DNA of 38,810 bases from Mesostigma viride (Eukaryota > Streptophyta > Mesostigmatophyceae > Mesostigmatales > Mesostigmataceae), in the NCBI GenBank assembly GCA_009746045.1, contig RPFO01000015.1, positions 3,764,764-3,803,573 of the forward strand, in the 5' to 3' direction. The notes beneath the pieces are model-generated. The model saw only the letters and a program-made list of their open reading frames with translations. It was not told where the DNA came from and did no database searches. How positions within the stretch are numbered: the stretch's first letter is position 1; each line of letters opens with the position of its first letter. Both the position numbers and the translations under genes were made by a program. Positions 29,154-38,520 of this stretch are shown one piece after another.

Positions 29154-29861
29154 ATGAAGTGCGTGCTGCCAGGCGTCACGGCTTGCCAGGGTGGGCAATT
29201 TCTTGGCAGGCGCGTTACGAGGAGCGGGAGGCGTGCATATGTCTTTGCTTATCTCGCCCTATTCTGCATTTGGGTTGGCCCCTTCGCGGGCGCAGTTCCC
29301 GCTCGTCGTCCACCAAGGAATAGCCCCTACGCGGGCGCAGTTCCCGCTCGTCGTCCACCAAGGAATAGCCCCTTCGCGGGCGCAGTTCCCGCTCGTCGTC
29401 CACCAAGGAATAGCCCCAACGCGGGCGCAGTTCCCGCTCGTCGTCCACCAAGGAATAGCCCCAACGCGGGCGCAGTTTCTGCCGGTCCAATCAGGGATGC
29501 GGGCGAAAAGGATCTTATAAACAGGCTGTCGGCATGCGCGCGAAGACCATTCCTCCACGAATTCAAGAAGCACAGTCCTAGCGTGTTGCTGGTCGGTTGC
29601 TCAGGGATGCTTCTGGACCAGAAGCTGTACCCTGGCGGGCTGGGCAAGCAGATCGATTCCTTTGACATCATCGTGCACTTCAACAGCTGTGACGTCAAGG
29701 GCTACGAGAAATACGTAGGTGAGAAGGTTGAGTGCACCCCGCTCGGAAGTGGGAAGTTCGAAGCATCGTTATTGCGCTACCCCTGTACAAGCTCCTTATT
29801 GACAACGAGAACGAGGGAGGGGGCCCAGGCATCTCCCACTTCCAGGAGGCAGGCCATTCCG

Positions 29862-29944
<83 letters not shown>

Positions 29945-29949
29945 CCTCC

Positions 29950-30020
<71 letters not shown>

Positions 30021-30026
30021 CTCCCT

Positions 30027-30081
<55 letters not shown>

Positions 30082-30264
30082 CCTCCCTCCCTCCCTCCCT
30101 CCCTCCCTCCCTCCCTCCCTCCCTCCCTCCCTCCCTCCCTCCCTCCCTCCCTCCCTCCCTCCCTCCCTCCCTCCCTCCCTCCCTCCCTCCCTCCCTCCCT
30201 CCCTCCCTCCCTCCCTCCCTCCCTCCCTCCCTCCCTCCCTCCCTCCCTCCCTCCCTCCCTCCCT

Positions 30265-30340
<76 letters not shown>

Positions 30341-31267
30341 TGATGGCATTAGGATATGACGGCGCTCTTCCCTTGGCGGCTGGCGCTTTAGCCACTTATG
30401 CCCTGAGCCTCGATGATTTGTCTGCCCTTCCGCTGAAGGTTCCTTTCCCTTTTTTGAAAAGAAAATAAACTTCTTACGGCAATGCCAAGGATATCAATGC
30501 TTTCTCAGAGTCGCATCAAGTTTGGTTTTAAATCTATTTCCTCTTGCTTTCCAGCATTCCATCCCATTCTGTTTTCTTGACTTCTCATGAAGCTCATCCC
30601 CATCCATGCGCACTTGTGCATGGGGAACGTCATCCATGCAACCCTGGCAGGCACTCGCACCTCGGCGGTCGTGATGGGCACCGTCTGGTCCCTCTGCGGT
30701 GAATACGACGACAAGGGCAATGTGGTGCGCGCCGTAAGCCCAGCACATGGCGCGCGCTGCACGCAGCAACATGTGGACGAGTGGTGGGGCCGCTTCGCGC
30801 CGTACAACCAGACCATCGATGACCTGAACGATGTGCTGTTAATCTCAGATGAAGCCAACTTCAAACGGCTTGTGATGCACTTCATGCCCCCCCAGGTGGC
30901 CGTGGAGGACCTGGGCTGGGAGTGCTTTCTGACTGCGAGAGATTACGAGATCTGGCGGGCCCACCATGCGCCACATGGCCAGAAACCTCCGCCCCTGCCC
31001 CGCGTGAGCCGCCAGCTGCGCACAGGGGCGCGCTTCCTCATGCTTATGCTCATCGCCGGCATCGAGCCCACCCTGGTGGGGTTTGACCTTGCGGCAAACG
31101 GGACATACCTTCTTCATTACGCGGAGGTGGTCAAGACGGCCAATCAGACGCTCACGCCGAAAGTCTCAAAGAGGCACAACGTGGTGGGTGAGGTGGAGCT
31201 GTTCCGTCAGCTCATCGACGAGGGTCGCATGAAGCTGCTGGCGCCTGACCCAAGTTTTAATGAGTGA
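29154..31267 (+). CDS. GT29 sialyltransferase-like protein, gene 2
   Basis: Exon 1 runs from ATG 29154 to about 29714/29718 (donor TACGTAGGTGAGA, as in gene 1); the last exon runs from about 30593 to TGA at 31265-31267. Role and topology are as for gene 1. The anchor is AYVFAYLALFCIWVGPFAG; the stem holds four and a third copies of a 15-residue unit (AGAVPARRPPRNSP plus Y/F/N). Then come motif L (SVLLVGCSGMLL, GKQIDSFDIIVHFNSC), motif S (LRTGARFLMLMLIAGIEPTL, VGFD), HYAE and the HNVVGE (HX4E) VS motif. Against gene 1 the conserved Arg of RFN is His, and one Cys-flanking Arg is Ser. The intron holds (CT)n and (CCCT)n arrays. About 410-420 residues. Exact splice sites need transcripts; CATGAAG|CTCATC is the acceptor shared with gene 1. 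Confidence 0.8.
29281..29475 (+). repeat. 45-bp coding minisatellite in the GT29 gene 2 stem
   Basis: Four full 45-bp units begin at 29281, 29326, 29371 and 29416, with a partial fifth at 29461. They differ mainly at one or two bases (CTTCGCG, CTACGCG, CAACGCG). The unit length keeps the frame and lengthens the Pro/Arg-rich stem. Gene 1 has a single unit. Confidence 0.95.
29867..30337. repeat. (CT)n and (CCCT)n arrays in the GT29 gene 2 intron
   Basis: (CT)n at 29867-29940, 29952-30016, 30032-30077 and 30271-30337, with short CCCT blocks between and a ~195-bp (CCCT)n block at 30077-30271. Pyrimidine on the sense strand. The Ser-Leu and Pro-Pro-Ser-Leu translations are artefacts. Confidence 0.97.
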
Positions 31268-31585
31268 TTCTCGGTGTCACCGATCGCCATGCAACAGTGT
31301 GGGCATCATTGGGTGAGCCGCCATCGTAAGTAATTAGTACAACAGGAGTACAATGCCATTCGAGGAAGGGCACTACCCGGGCCATGACAAGGACTCTGTG
31401 CTGTATCAAATGCAAAATTAATCTCATTAAAAGTAAAATGCTTTACGTACAGGGCGTAATATCTGAACTTACGAGAGTCAGGCGGTGGCCTCAGGGACTG
31501 GCATGGGCAGCACTAGAGGTTATAACAGGCATGCATATGCATGCATGGAGGCAAACTGGAGCTAAAGGGAGACCCTGGCCTCAAG
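31268..31585. other. Spacer downstream of GT29 gene 2
   Basis: No gene recognised. The first ~22 bp (CTCGGTGTCACCG) match the 3' flank of gene 1, marking the far edge of the duplicated unit. Confidence 0.4.
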
Positions 31586-32135
31586 GTTGTTGACATTGGC
31601 TTCTACCTAGCTGCGTGGCCAGCATTAATAGCGCCGATTAGATATGGTTTCGATATGGTATAGATTAATAAATTAATTAATTAATTAGACTCGTGCTCCC
31701 GTTGGGGAGTCACGGAGCATTAACCCCGATGGATGGATGAATCTTGCAAACAGTCCTACCGGTCTAATCTATCTACATCATCTACCTACAACATCTAACA
31801 TCATCACTAACTACAACATCTATCTAAACAACATCCCGCTACCCTAGGGGAGCCCTTTGAGTTGTTGACCTTGGCTTCTACCTAGCTGCGTGGCCAGCAT
31901 TAATAGCGCCGATTAGATATGGTTTCGATATGGTATAGATTAATTAATTAATTAATTAATTAGACTCGTGCTCCCGTTGGGGAGTCACGGAGCATTAACC
32001 CCGATGGATGGATGAATCTTGCAAACAGTCCTACCGGTCTAATCTATCTACATCATCTACCTACAACATCTAACATCATCACTAACTACAACATCTATCT
32101 AAACAACATCACGCTACCCTAGGGGAGCTGTCTGG
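31586..32135. repeat. 275-bp tandem duplication of a LINE 3' end and its flank
   Basis: The segment from GTTGTTGAC (31586) recurs from 31861, offset 275 bp, with only a few differences (ACATTGG/ACCTTGG, one base in the TTAA tract). Each unit holds flanking host sequence, a (TTAA)n tail, the LINE hairpin, two or three ATGG units and the start of the 3' UTR. The first unit breaks off after AGGGGAGC; the second continues into the LINE coding end. Confidence 0.9.
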
Positions 32136-32662
32136 CATGCCTCCCGCGGGTGTGCACACGCGGGCGCTTCCCCACGGGGAGGGGCTCGTTGTCCTCTACA
32201 ACCTGGGCCCACTTGGCCTTGTCCATCATCTTCTTCCAAATCACGGAGAGGCCTAGGCCCCCCATGTCCTCTACTAGCTGTTCTTTGAAGGTGCGGGCCT
32301 TGCGGCGTCTAGCATCACCGGGCCCGGCCCACGTCAGGAGGTGCCGGCCAGGCTGAGCTGGTCGCAGTCCCGCGGGAGGGCCACGTGAGGTGTCTACCTG
32401 GTTGGGGCGAGCTAGGTGCCCTACTGCTAGCTGCAGGCGCCGCTGCTTAATGGTGCTGGTGATATATGGCATGCACAAGGATACACATTTCAATGCACAA
32501 GGATACACATTTCCATCACCATTCATCTTCATCATCCTGAACGACTCGAACACGCGGACAAGATAACGGCAGGCTCGAGCTACCATGGTCCGGATTCTCC
32601 CTATTTCTGGCCTGCGCTGGTTGTCTCCTTGATATATGGCATGCCCCGGTACAGGTCCTCAT
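31940..32662 (-). mobile_element. LINE 3' end, copy c, interrupted by a SINE-like insertion
   Basis: Minus strand: the tail (TTAA)n at 31940-31961, hairpin, 3' UTR and C-terminal coding (PVGKRP, LGLSVIWKKMMDKAKWAQV, RRKARTFKEQLVEDM). It carries a 156-bp insertion at 32475-32630 and is 5'-truncated at about 32662, after GGTACAGGTCCTCAT. A frameshift lies in the RRLQL/VGHLA region. Confidence 0.8.
32475..32630 (-). mobile_element. SINE-like repeat, copy 4, with 14-bp target duplication
   Basis: The repeat is flanked by GATATATGGCATGC at 32461-32474 and 32631-32644; other LINE copies have this sequence once. On the minus strand the insert contains GTTCGAGTC, which fits the pol III B-box consensus GWTCRANNC. 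About 30 bp before it lies TAGCTCGAGCCTG, a loose A-box match. Noncoding and short, with a target duplication of retroposon size, it is SINE-like. The left end has a short internal duplication (ATACACATTTC twice). Confidence 0.8.
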
Positions 32663-32743
32663 GGTATAGATAGGTTCCATCGATCCCTGATTGATTCACA
32701 GCAAGAAGAAGTCAGGGATCACCGCCTTCTCTCATATCGCCTT

Positions 32744-32821
32744 GATTAATTAATTAATAGACACGTGACGCAGTCACGTGAGCATAAGTCCTCAGTGGGA
32801 GGGGAACATGGGATGGAATGG
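32744..32821 (-). mobile_element. LINE 3' stub with CACGTGAC hairpin
   Basis: A (TTAA)n tract (32744-32758) is followed by CACGTGACGCAGTCACGTG (32762-32780), a perfect 8-bp stem with a 3-base loop. The body is truncated after about 60 bp, where the next element's TTAA tail begins. The arrangement is the same as the other LINE ends but the hairpin sequence differs. Confidence 0.6.
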
Positions 32822-34800
32822 ATTAATTAATTAATTAATTAAACTCGTGCTCCCGTTGGGGAGTCACGGAGCACCGAAGTGCTTTTAATCCCTGTGTGTG
32901 CACTACAGGAGAAAGGGCAGAGACCCCCATGCAGTCTCCTTCATGCCAAAGGCATGCCACAGCTGCAATCGGGCGCGGCTAGCTAAAAGGACAGGCTAAC
33001 GATCCGGCAAACTGTGGGTGCAATAAGACCCATGTGAGCATATCATAGCAAGGAGCGTGGGCAAGTAATCTGAACATAGCCAGGGCGTAGCATGGCTGTA
33101 CTAGGACTAGGCTAAGGCTATGGCTGGTTGTGTACCGTGCGTTGGCGGCACGAGACTAGGTGTGTTGGCACAGCTAGGCAACATTCTAGGCATGGCTGCC
33201 TTAGCGGCAGTGACGCCAATGGTTACAAGCTAGGGCTATTGCTATTCTAGCCCGCTGGGGGCGTCCACATCTTGTGGTTGATCATCATGTCCCTGCCCCT
33301 CCAGTACACCTTGGGCTTCTGGGGTCCTGCTTATGGCGGAGGTATTCCGGCCACAGGTCGCGTCGCTGCTGTTGCTGAGCGGGGGTGAGGTCGTCATCCA
33401 GCGTCCAGGTGAGGTCGTGCAACCGCTTGCGACGAGAGAGGAACCGCTGCTTATCCTCAGGGGAGGGGAAGGTGAGTAGGACTGGTGGGGGAGCCGCCTT
33501 GTCCCGTGAGTGGGGAAGGCGGTGGCACCCACGCAGTTCTACCTCACCTACCAGGCCCATGAGGGTAAGAAGCTGGTTCTTGAGCTCGTCAGCAAGAGAG
33601 GTTGACGTCTCACCTGGCTTCTGGGGGAAGCGACCCAGCACCACTTGGCACTCGCGGCGAGCGCGGTCGGTGACCTCCCGTTGCTGGGCCTGGCGGTGGT
33701 CCTCCAGCTCCTGGAGCTTTGTGGCGATGGCGTCGGTGGTGGAGGCGGTCGCTGACCGCAGCAGGTCCGCGTAGGAGAGCGGCGGGAGGTCGCCAGCATC
33801 CTGCCGGGGTGGCTGGGATGCAATGGTGGCCGTCTGAGCACTCCGCTATCTTGGGGACCTGTGTGGCCAGGGCCTCGGTGTGGGCGGTGATGGCCTCAAG
33901 CTTCTTCAGGAGCACGCCACACTTGCCCTCCACCTGGTTAAGGCGAGAGACAAGTGCAGCATGCGTTTCCGAAGCCTGCGCCGCGGTGTGGAGCGCCGTG
34001 AACTGGGGTTGTAGCTTGTGGACGACCTTGGTTTCCACGTTGGAGACCCGGGCTTCCACCGTGTTGAGCGTCGTGTTCAGCGAGGTCAGCTTCTCGGCCA
34101 ACGGCCAGGTCACGTGCTCCTCCAGCACTGCTCGGATGTCATCCTTGCAGAGGGAGGAAGCCGATGTGGCTGTCGGCCGCGCAGGCTGGGCTGGGGTGCG
34201 GATCCTGGCGACAATTCTGCTCATAGGTAGCTGGAAGTAGCTGCACATGATGGCGATGCGGTGGTTGAGCTCTGGCCTGGCAAGGAACCTCTCCAGGTCG
34301 TCGGCGGGGATGGGCCCTACGGCCCCATGGAGCTTGCGTTCCTGTGATAAGAAACGCACTATTTCGGCGCATTCGTCTTTGGTCAGTTCCAGCCAGTGGG
34401 TGAAAGAAAAGCTTTCGAAATCTGGTAGGTACTTTCGCCATTTGGGTTCGTGGCAGGGTTTCTTGGGCTCGGGCGAGGCGCTGGGCGATGGGTTTGCTGG
34501 CGGTGGGTTGGCAGGCCCAGACGGCTGGGCAAGGACGATGGCGAGTGGGTTGGACTGGGAGCCGGCAAGCTCCTTTTCCAAACCCCGTTTTGCTTTTGGG
34601 GTCGTCATAGCTGCTTGTCACGTGCGTAACTTTGGCAATACTGCGTTTCAGCCGTAACCGATTGTACTGGCGTGTGCGTCTCAAAAAAAGCGCATCGAAT
34701 GCAAGTGGTCTGACCGAATTTGGGGCTCAGACGCAAAAGATCTGAGCTCCGCCGTCAGCCATACCGCCGTCAGCCATTTTCGTCTCAGATGTCCAGCACC
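32822..34800 (-). mobile_element. ORF1-only LINE-type element, copy 1
   Basis: Minus strand: a 5' region from about 34800 with a repeated GCCGTCAGCCAT motif, an ORF1 (34608 to about 33285), a 3' UTR with GCATGGCTG-type repeats, the stem-loop ACTCGTGCTCCC/GGGGAGTCACGGAGC (32843-32872) and the (TTAA)n tail (32822-32841). No reverse-transcriptase sequence lies between ORF1 and the tail. The 3' UTR junction AAGACCCATGTGAGC is shared with copy 2. Confidence 0.7.
33285..34608 (-). CDS. L1-type ORF1 protein (coiled coil, RRM, C-terminal domain), one frameshift
   Basis: Starts at ATG 34608 with MTTPKAKRGLEKEL, followed by a Pro/Ser-rich segment and a helical domain (WRKYLPDFESFSFTHWLEL, VRFLSQERKL). 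A coiled coil spans about residues 175-265 (VEARVSNVETKV, SRLNQVEGKCGVLLKKLEAI). After a frameshift near 33840 come VVLGRFPQKPGETSTS, HRLPHSRD, PVLLTFPSPEDKQRFLSRRK and LTPAQQQQRRDLWPEYLRHK. These match the RNA-recognition and C-terminal domains of L1-type ORF1 proteins, which coat element RNA as trimers. About 440 residues if read through the shift; no separate start is needed for the second half. The opposite-strand frames over this region are shadows. Confidence 0.8.
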
Positions 34801-34999
34801 AACCATGGAATGGATGGTATAAGCTATTTAGGCCCTAGTTACAAGGTTGTGGGCACCGCGGCCCGAATCGCTATGAATGCCATATACTTGGTCACACGCG
34901 GAGCCCCCACAGGCTTGGGGGTGGTCTCCTTCATCACTACTTGCCATCTATTCTTGCGCACCATCTGCCTCCATATTACAGACAAACCAGGAGGCTGCC

Positions 35000-35470
35000 C
35001 GGGGTGAGCCCGTCACGTCTAGTGTAGCACATGTCCATGCCGAGTCGATCACGAAAAGTCCACGGGTGGCGGCCCTGCCGCGCGCGGCCGGGGGCACGCC
35101 AGGTGAGGACATATCGCCCAGGCTGGGCGGGCTTGGTGCCAGCTAGTCTATCTGATGTATCTACCTGATCTGTGCGGGCCAGGTGCCCGGCTAGGCCCAG
35201 GCGCCTGTGCCTAATAATGTGGGAAACATAGGGCAAATCAGCGTACAAATCCTCATTACTAACTAATGTGCAAACCAAAGGGGATGTTAAGGGCCTTGCG
35301 CAGCATCTTGGTGACGGCGCCGTCGAGTCGTTGCTCCAGCTCCTGCGTCAGTGTCCACGTCTCGGCGCCGTAGGTCAGGATCGTCAGAATGACGACCTTG
35401 AAGAGGTCACGCTTGACGATCCGGGGTAGGGCGGGGTTGCTCCACCAGCGGCGGTGGTCGCCTTGATGAT
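35000..35470 (-). pseudogene. Second LINE family, reverse transcriptase C-terminus fragment
   Basis: Minus strand. Blocks corresponding to LTYGAETWTLT (35345-35380), LDGAVTKMLRKAL (35290-35330), SNEDLYADLPYVSHIIRHRR and LAGHLARTDQVDTS are readable, then a decayed WTFRDRLGMDM. The order matches the LINE copies at 14241, 23980 and 31940, but residues differ at about half of positions, so it is a separate family. It is broken by frameshifts at about 35280 and lacks the terminal part. Confidence 0.7.
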
Positions 35471-35785
35471 AATCAGTTAATTAGTTAATTAATAATCAAC
35501 ACACGCCCCCGGTTGCATGGGAGTCACGGAGCTCAAAAATACAGAGCTAGAGGGATGACAAGCACGTGTTTTCATCCCTGCATATTGCATAGATGCATTT
35601 TTAATTTAATTTAATTTTAATTTAATGTGCACAACAGGAAGAAAGGGCGGAGACCCCCTTTCTCCTTCATGCAGAGGCATGCCACAGCAGCAATCGGACA
35701 CGATAGACGATCTGGCAAGTTCTGTGGGTGCAATAAGACGGCCCGGAATCCAAGATTCACTGACGAGCCCGCACGAGCCACGAGG
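35471..35785 (-). mobile_element. LINE 3' end of a related family (tail, hairpin, 3' UTR)
   Basis: A (TTAA)n-like tract (35475-35496) and ACACGCCCCCGGTTGCATGG with GGGAGTCACGGAGC form a variant of the standard 3' stem-loop. The 3' UTR at 35640-35740 (GAAAGGGC, GAGACCCCC, TCTCCTTCATGC, GGCATGCCACAG) is shared with 32910-32985 of ORF1-only copy 1. No ORF1 follows on this strand. Confidence 0.6.
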
Positions 35786-36670
35786 TGGCCATGGCTGACG
35801 GCGGAGCTCATAACTTTCACGTTTGGGCACCACATTCGGATGTGACTATATCACAATATCGCTTCGTCTTTCTAAGACGCACACATTGATATAATTGTCC
35901 GAAGCTATTACGCAATTGATGACGAGCAAACGCTCCTCGACGCAACGCAGCCTGGCGGCGCTGCGCTAAGCCATGAAAATACGTCTGCAGCTCCGGCTGC
36001 AGCTTCGCCCTTAGGTCCGGCAGGCAACGGTGACACTAGTCGCGCAAGTGCTGGTGGTCGCCTCGAACCCTCCCGGGCTCAATGCCTCGCCTTCTGCATC
36101 GCCTGAGCCCAAACGCAGCCGCCCAGCCGAACCTAGCTGATCTGAGCACGACTTGGACGTTGACAGGTTATTTTCCACCTTCGACGTCCACAGAACCGGC
36201 TATTTCGACATGCCACACATCAGGATACTGGAGCTCGTGTTTTATGGGTGGTACGCCTTCCTTCTTGACCTATGCCAGCGCCTCCAACGCCATAATTGCT
36301 TCCGCAGCCAGTGTGACGGCCAGTTTCAGTCTCACCGCGGACCTGACCTGACTGGCTGGTCCCGACCGCGCCTTCAGCTCGCCGCCCTCTTTTCCATCCT
36401 TCAGCGCGGTGCCGCGGACCTCTGGAAACCCACCCCCTTGACCGAATCCACCTTCCTCCTCCACCTCCAAGAAGCCCTCTCACAGCACGTGACGCCCCTA
36501 GCTGCAGATGTGGCAGGGGTGCCGGGCCGCACGCTGGCTGCTGAGCTCCCCACCATCCCCACCGCCACCGCCACCCTAGCTCCTCGCCTCCACCCCACCC
36601 CACCCCTCCGCCTCCACCGACTCCGAACACACGCTGAGTACAATTCACGAAGGACAACTGCTGCATAAGT
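35786..36670 (+). pseudogene. Diverged ORF1-type unit on the plus strand
   Basis: The 5' stretch 35786-35880 (ATGGCTGACGGCGGAGCTCA, then GAGACGCACAC-like sequence) is homologous to the 5' region of ORF1-only copy 1 read on its own strand. An open frame from about 35917 (DEQTLLDATQPGGAALSHEN) gives way, through frameshifts near 36080-36140, to SPSASPEPKRSRPAEPS. The latter parallels PSPSASPEPKKPCHEP of the minus-strand ORF1. A frame to 36668 (LFSTFDVHRTGYFDM, ELVFYGWYAFLLDLCQRL) follows. I read it as the N-terminal part of an ORF1 from a related family, without its RRM end. Confidence 0.55.
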
Positions 36671-37190
36671 TACCGTCGACATGCGTGTATGCTCGGGCCG
36701 ACATCGACCCTCGCCTACAGGACCAACCATGTCCACAAGGTTCACACGGAGGATAAAAGGACCACTACTAAAGTATGCAGCGCGGCGCGACTGCACCGAA
36801 CCACCATACTGTACAACTGCCACGTTGCACAAGGCCCGGTACCAACCGGCCAAAAGGTCCTAACTACACGTAAGCCTAGGAAAGTCAGCGGACTGTTTCG
36901 GATGGCTGAGGCAACAAAGGACCTAATTTACGTCCGTAACAACAACAAAAGTTACGCGACGTAACACCTATAGCCTTAATTTGTATAGCCATACTGATCA
37001 GAATACTGATCTTCCACCCCACGACAGGCCTGATTGAGCTCTGAGACTCTGGTGGTGCAGGTGCCCTTGTGCACCTAGAGCAAGTGTCGTTTACATTCCA
37101 CCCTTGCAGGAAGTAGCTTAGAATGTATTAAAAGCCATATGCCCCTTCTCTGGGATATGTGCTACATATACTCCCAACAGAGTTATGTTC
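36671..37190. other. Stretch without a recognised gene
   Basis: Short frames only. 37143-37190 (GGATATGTGCTACAT, CTCCCAACAGAGT) resembles 15096-15120 (GATGTGTGCTACATG, CTCCCAACGGAGT), a possible further LINE end, just before the (TTAA)n tract. Confidence 0.4.
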
Positions 37191-38520
37191 CTAATTAATT
37201 AATCAATTAATTAATCAATTAATTAATTAATTAATTAATAAGACCCATGTGAGCATATCATAGCAAGGAGCGTGGGCAAGTAATCTGACCATCTATAGCC
37301 AGGACGTATAGCATGGCTGTACAAGGGCTAAGCTAAGGCTATGGCTGGTTGTGTACCGTGCGTTAGCGGTGCACGTGACTAGGTATGAAGTGGGACAACT
37401 ATGCCTATGACTAGGTATGGTGGCACGGCTAGGCATGAACATTCTGGGCGTGGCTGCCATGGCGGCAGTGACCAATGTTCAAGCTAGGGCTATTCTAGCC
37501 CGCAGCGGGGCGTCCACATCTCGTGGTTGATCATCTATTAGTCCCCGCCCCTCCAGCCAGTGAGTACACCTTGGGCTTCTGGGGGTCCTGCTTGTGGCGG
37601 AGGTATTCGGCCACAGGTCGCGTCGCTGCTGCTGCTAAGCGGGGGTCCGGTCGTCGTCCAGCGTTCAGGTGAGGTCGTGCAACCTCTTGCGACGAGAGAG
37701 GAACCGCTGTTGTCCTCACGGGAGGGGAAGGTGAGCAGGACTGTGGGGGAGCCGCCTTGTCCCGTGAGTGGGGAAGGCGGTGGCACCCGCGCAGTTCTAC
37801 CTCACCTACCAGGCCCATGAGGGTAAGAAGCTGGTCCTTGAGCTCGTCGGCATTAATTAAGGGGGTGGTTGACGTCTCACCTGGCTTCTGGGGGAAGCGA
37901 CCCAGCACCACTCGGCATTCGATCGCAGCGAGCGCGGTCGGTGGCCTCCTGTTGTTTCGCCTCGCGAAGGTCATTTTTCTCTTCAAGCTCCTGGAGTTTG
38001 GTAGCAATGGCGTCTGTGGTGGAGGCGGTCGCTGACCGCAGCAGGTCCCCGTAGGAGTGCGGCGAGAGGCTATCATCAGCCGGCCGGGTGGGCTGGGCTG
38101 CGATGGTGGCCGTCTGCGCTGCAATCGCCGGGGACCTGCGCAGCCAGCGGCGTCGGTTTTGGCAGTGATAGATTCTCGCTTTTTAACGAGCAGGCCGCAC
38201 TTGCCCTCCACCGGCTGATTTAGGCGAGAGACAAGTGCAGCATGCGCCTCAGATGCCTGCGCCGCGGTCTGCAGCGCCGTGAGCTGACTGATGTTGGAGC
38301 TTGTGGGCGACCTTGGCTTCCACATTGGAGACCCGGGCCTCCACCGTGTTGAGTGGCGTGTTCAGCGAGGCCCAGCGTCTCGGCCAACGGCCATGCAGGT
38401 CACGTGCTCCTCCGGCACTGCTCGGATGTCAATCATGTCATCCTTGCAGAGGGAGGGAGCCGATGTGGCTGCCGGCTGCGCAGGCCGGGCTGGGTCAGTT
38501 GCGGAGCTAGCTTAGCGACG
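37191..38520 (-). mobile_element. ORF1-only LINE-type element, copy 2 (decayed, 5'-truncated)
   Basis: Minus strand: a (TTAA)n tail with TCAA variants (37191-37240) joins directly to the 3' UTR (AAGACCCATGTGAGC onward). ORF1 sequence follows from about 37530 to 38500. The blocks ALVSRLNQPVEGKCGLLVKK, VVLGRFPQKPGETSTT, ADELKDQLLTLMGLVGEVEL and HRLPHSRDKAAPP are recognisable. Many small insertions (for example ATTAATTAAG near 37853) and frameshifts break it. As in copy 1, no reverse transcriptase lies between ORF1 and the tail. The 5' end is lost near 38520. Confidence 0.7.

Noticed and set aside
29281-29475. Regular repeats as a CRISPR array
   Set aside because: Units are contiguous and code in frame for a protein stem; there are no spacers and the window is eukaryotic.
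29732-30395. Ser-Leu, Pro-Pro-Ser-Leu and Arg-Glu repeat proteins, including a 402-codon frame running from GT29 exon 1 into the array
   Set aside because: Reading through the conserved GTGAG donor into the intron microsatellite; the GT29 C-terminal motifs lie beyond it in a separate exon.
33385-34657. Plus-strand frames of 130-175 codons over the ORF1 region
   Set aside because: Shadows of the minus-strand ORF1, which has the coiled-coil, RRM and C-terminal matches.
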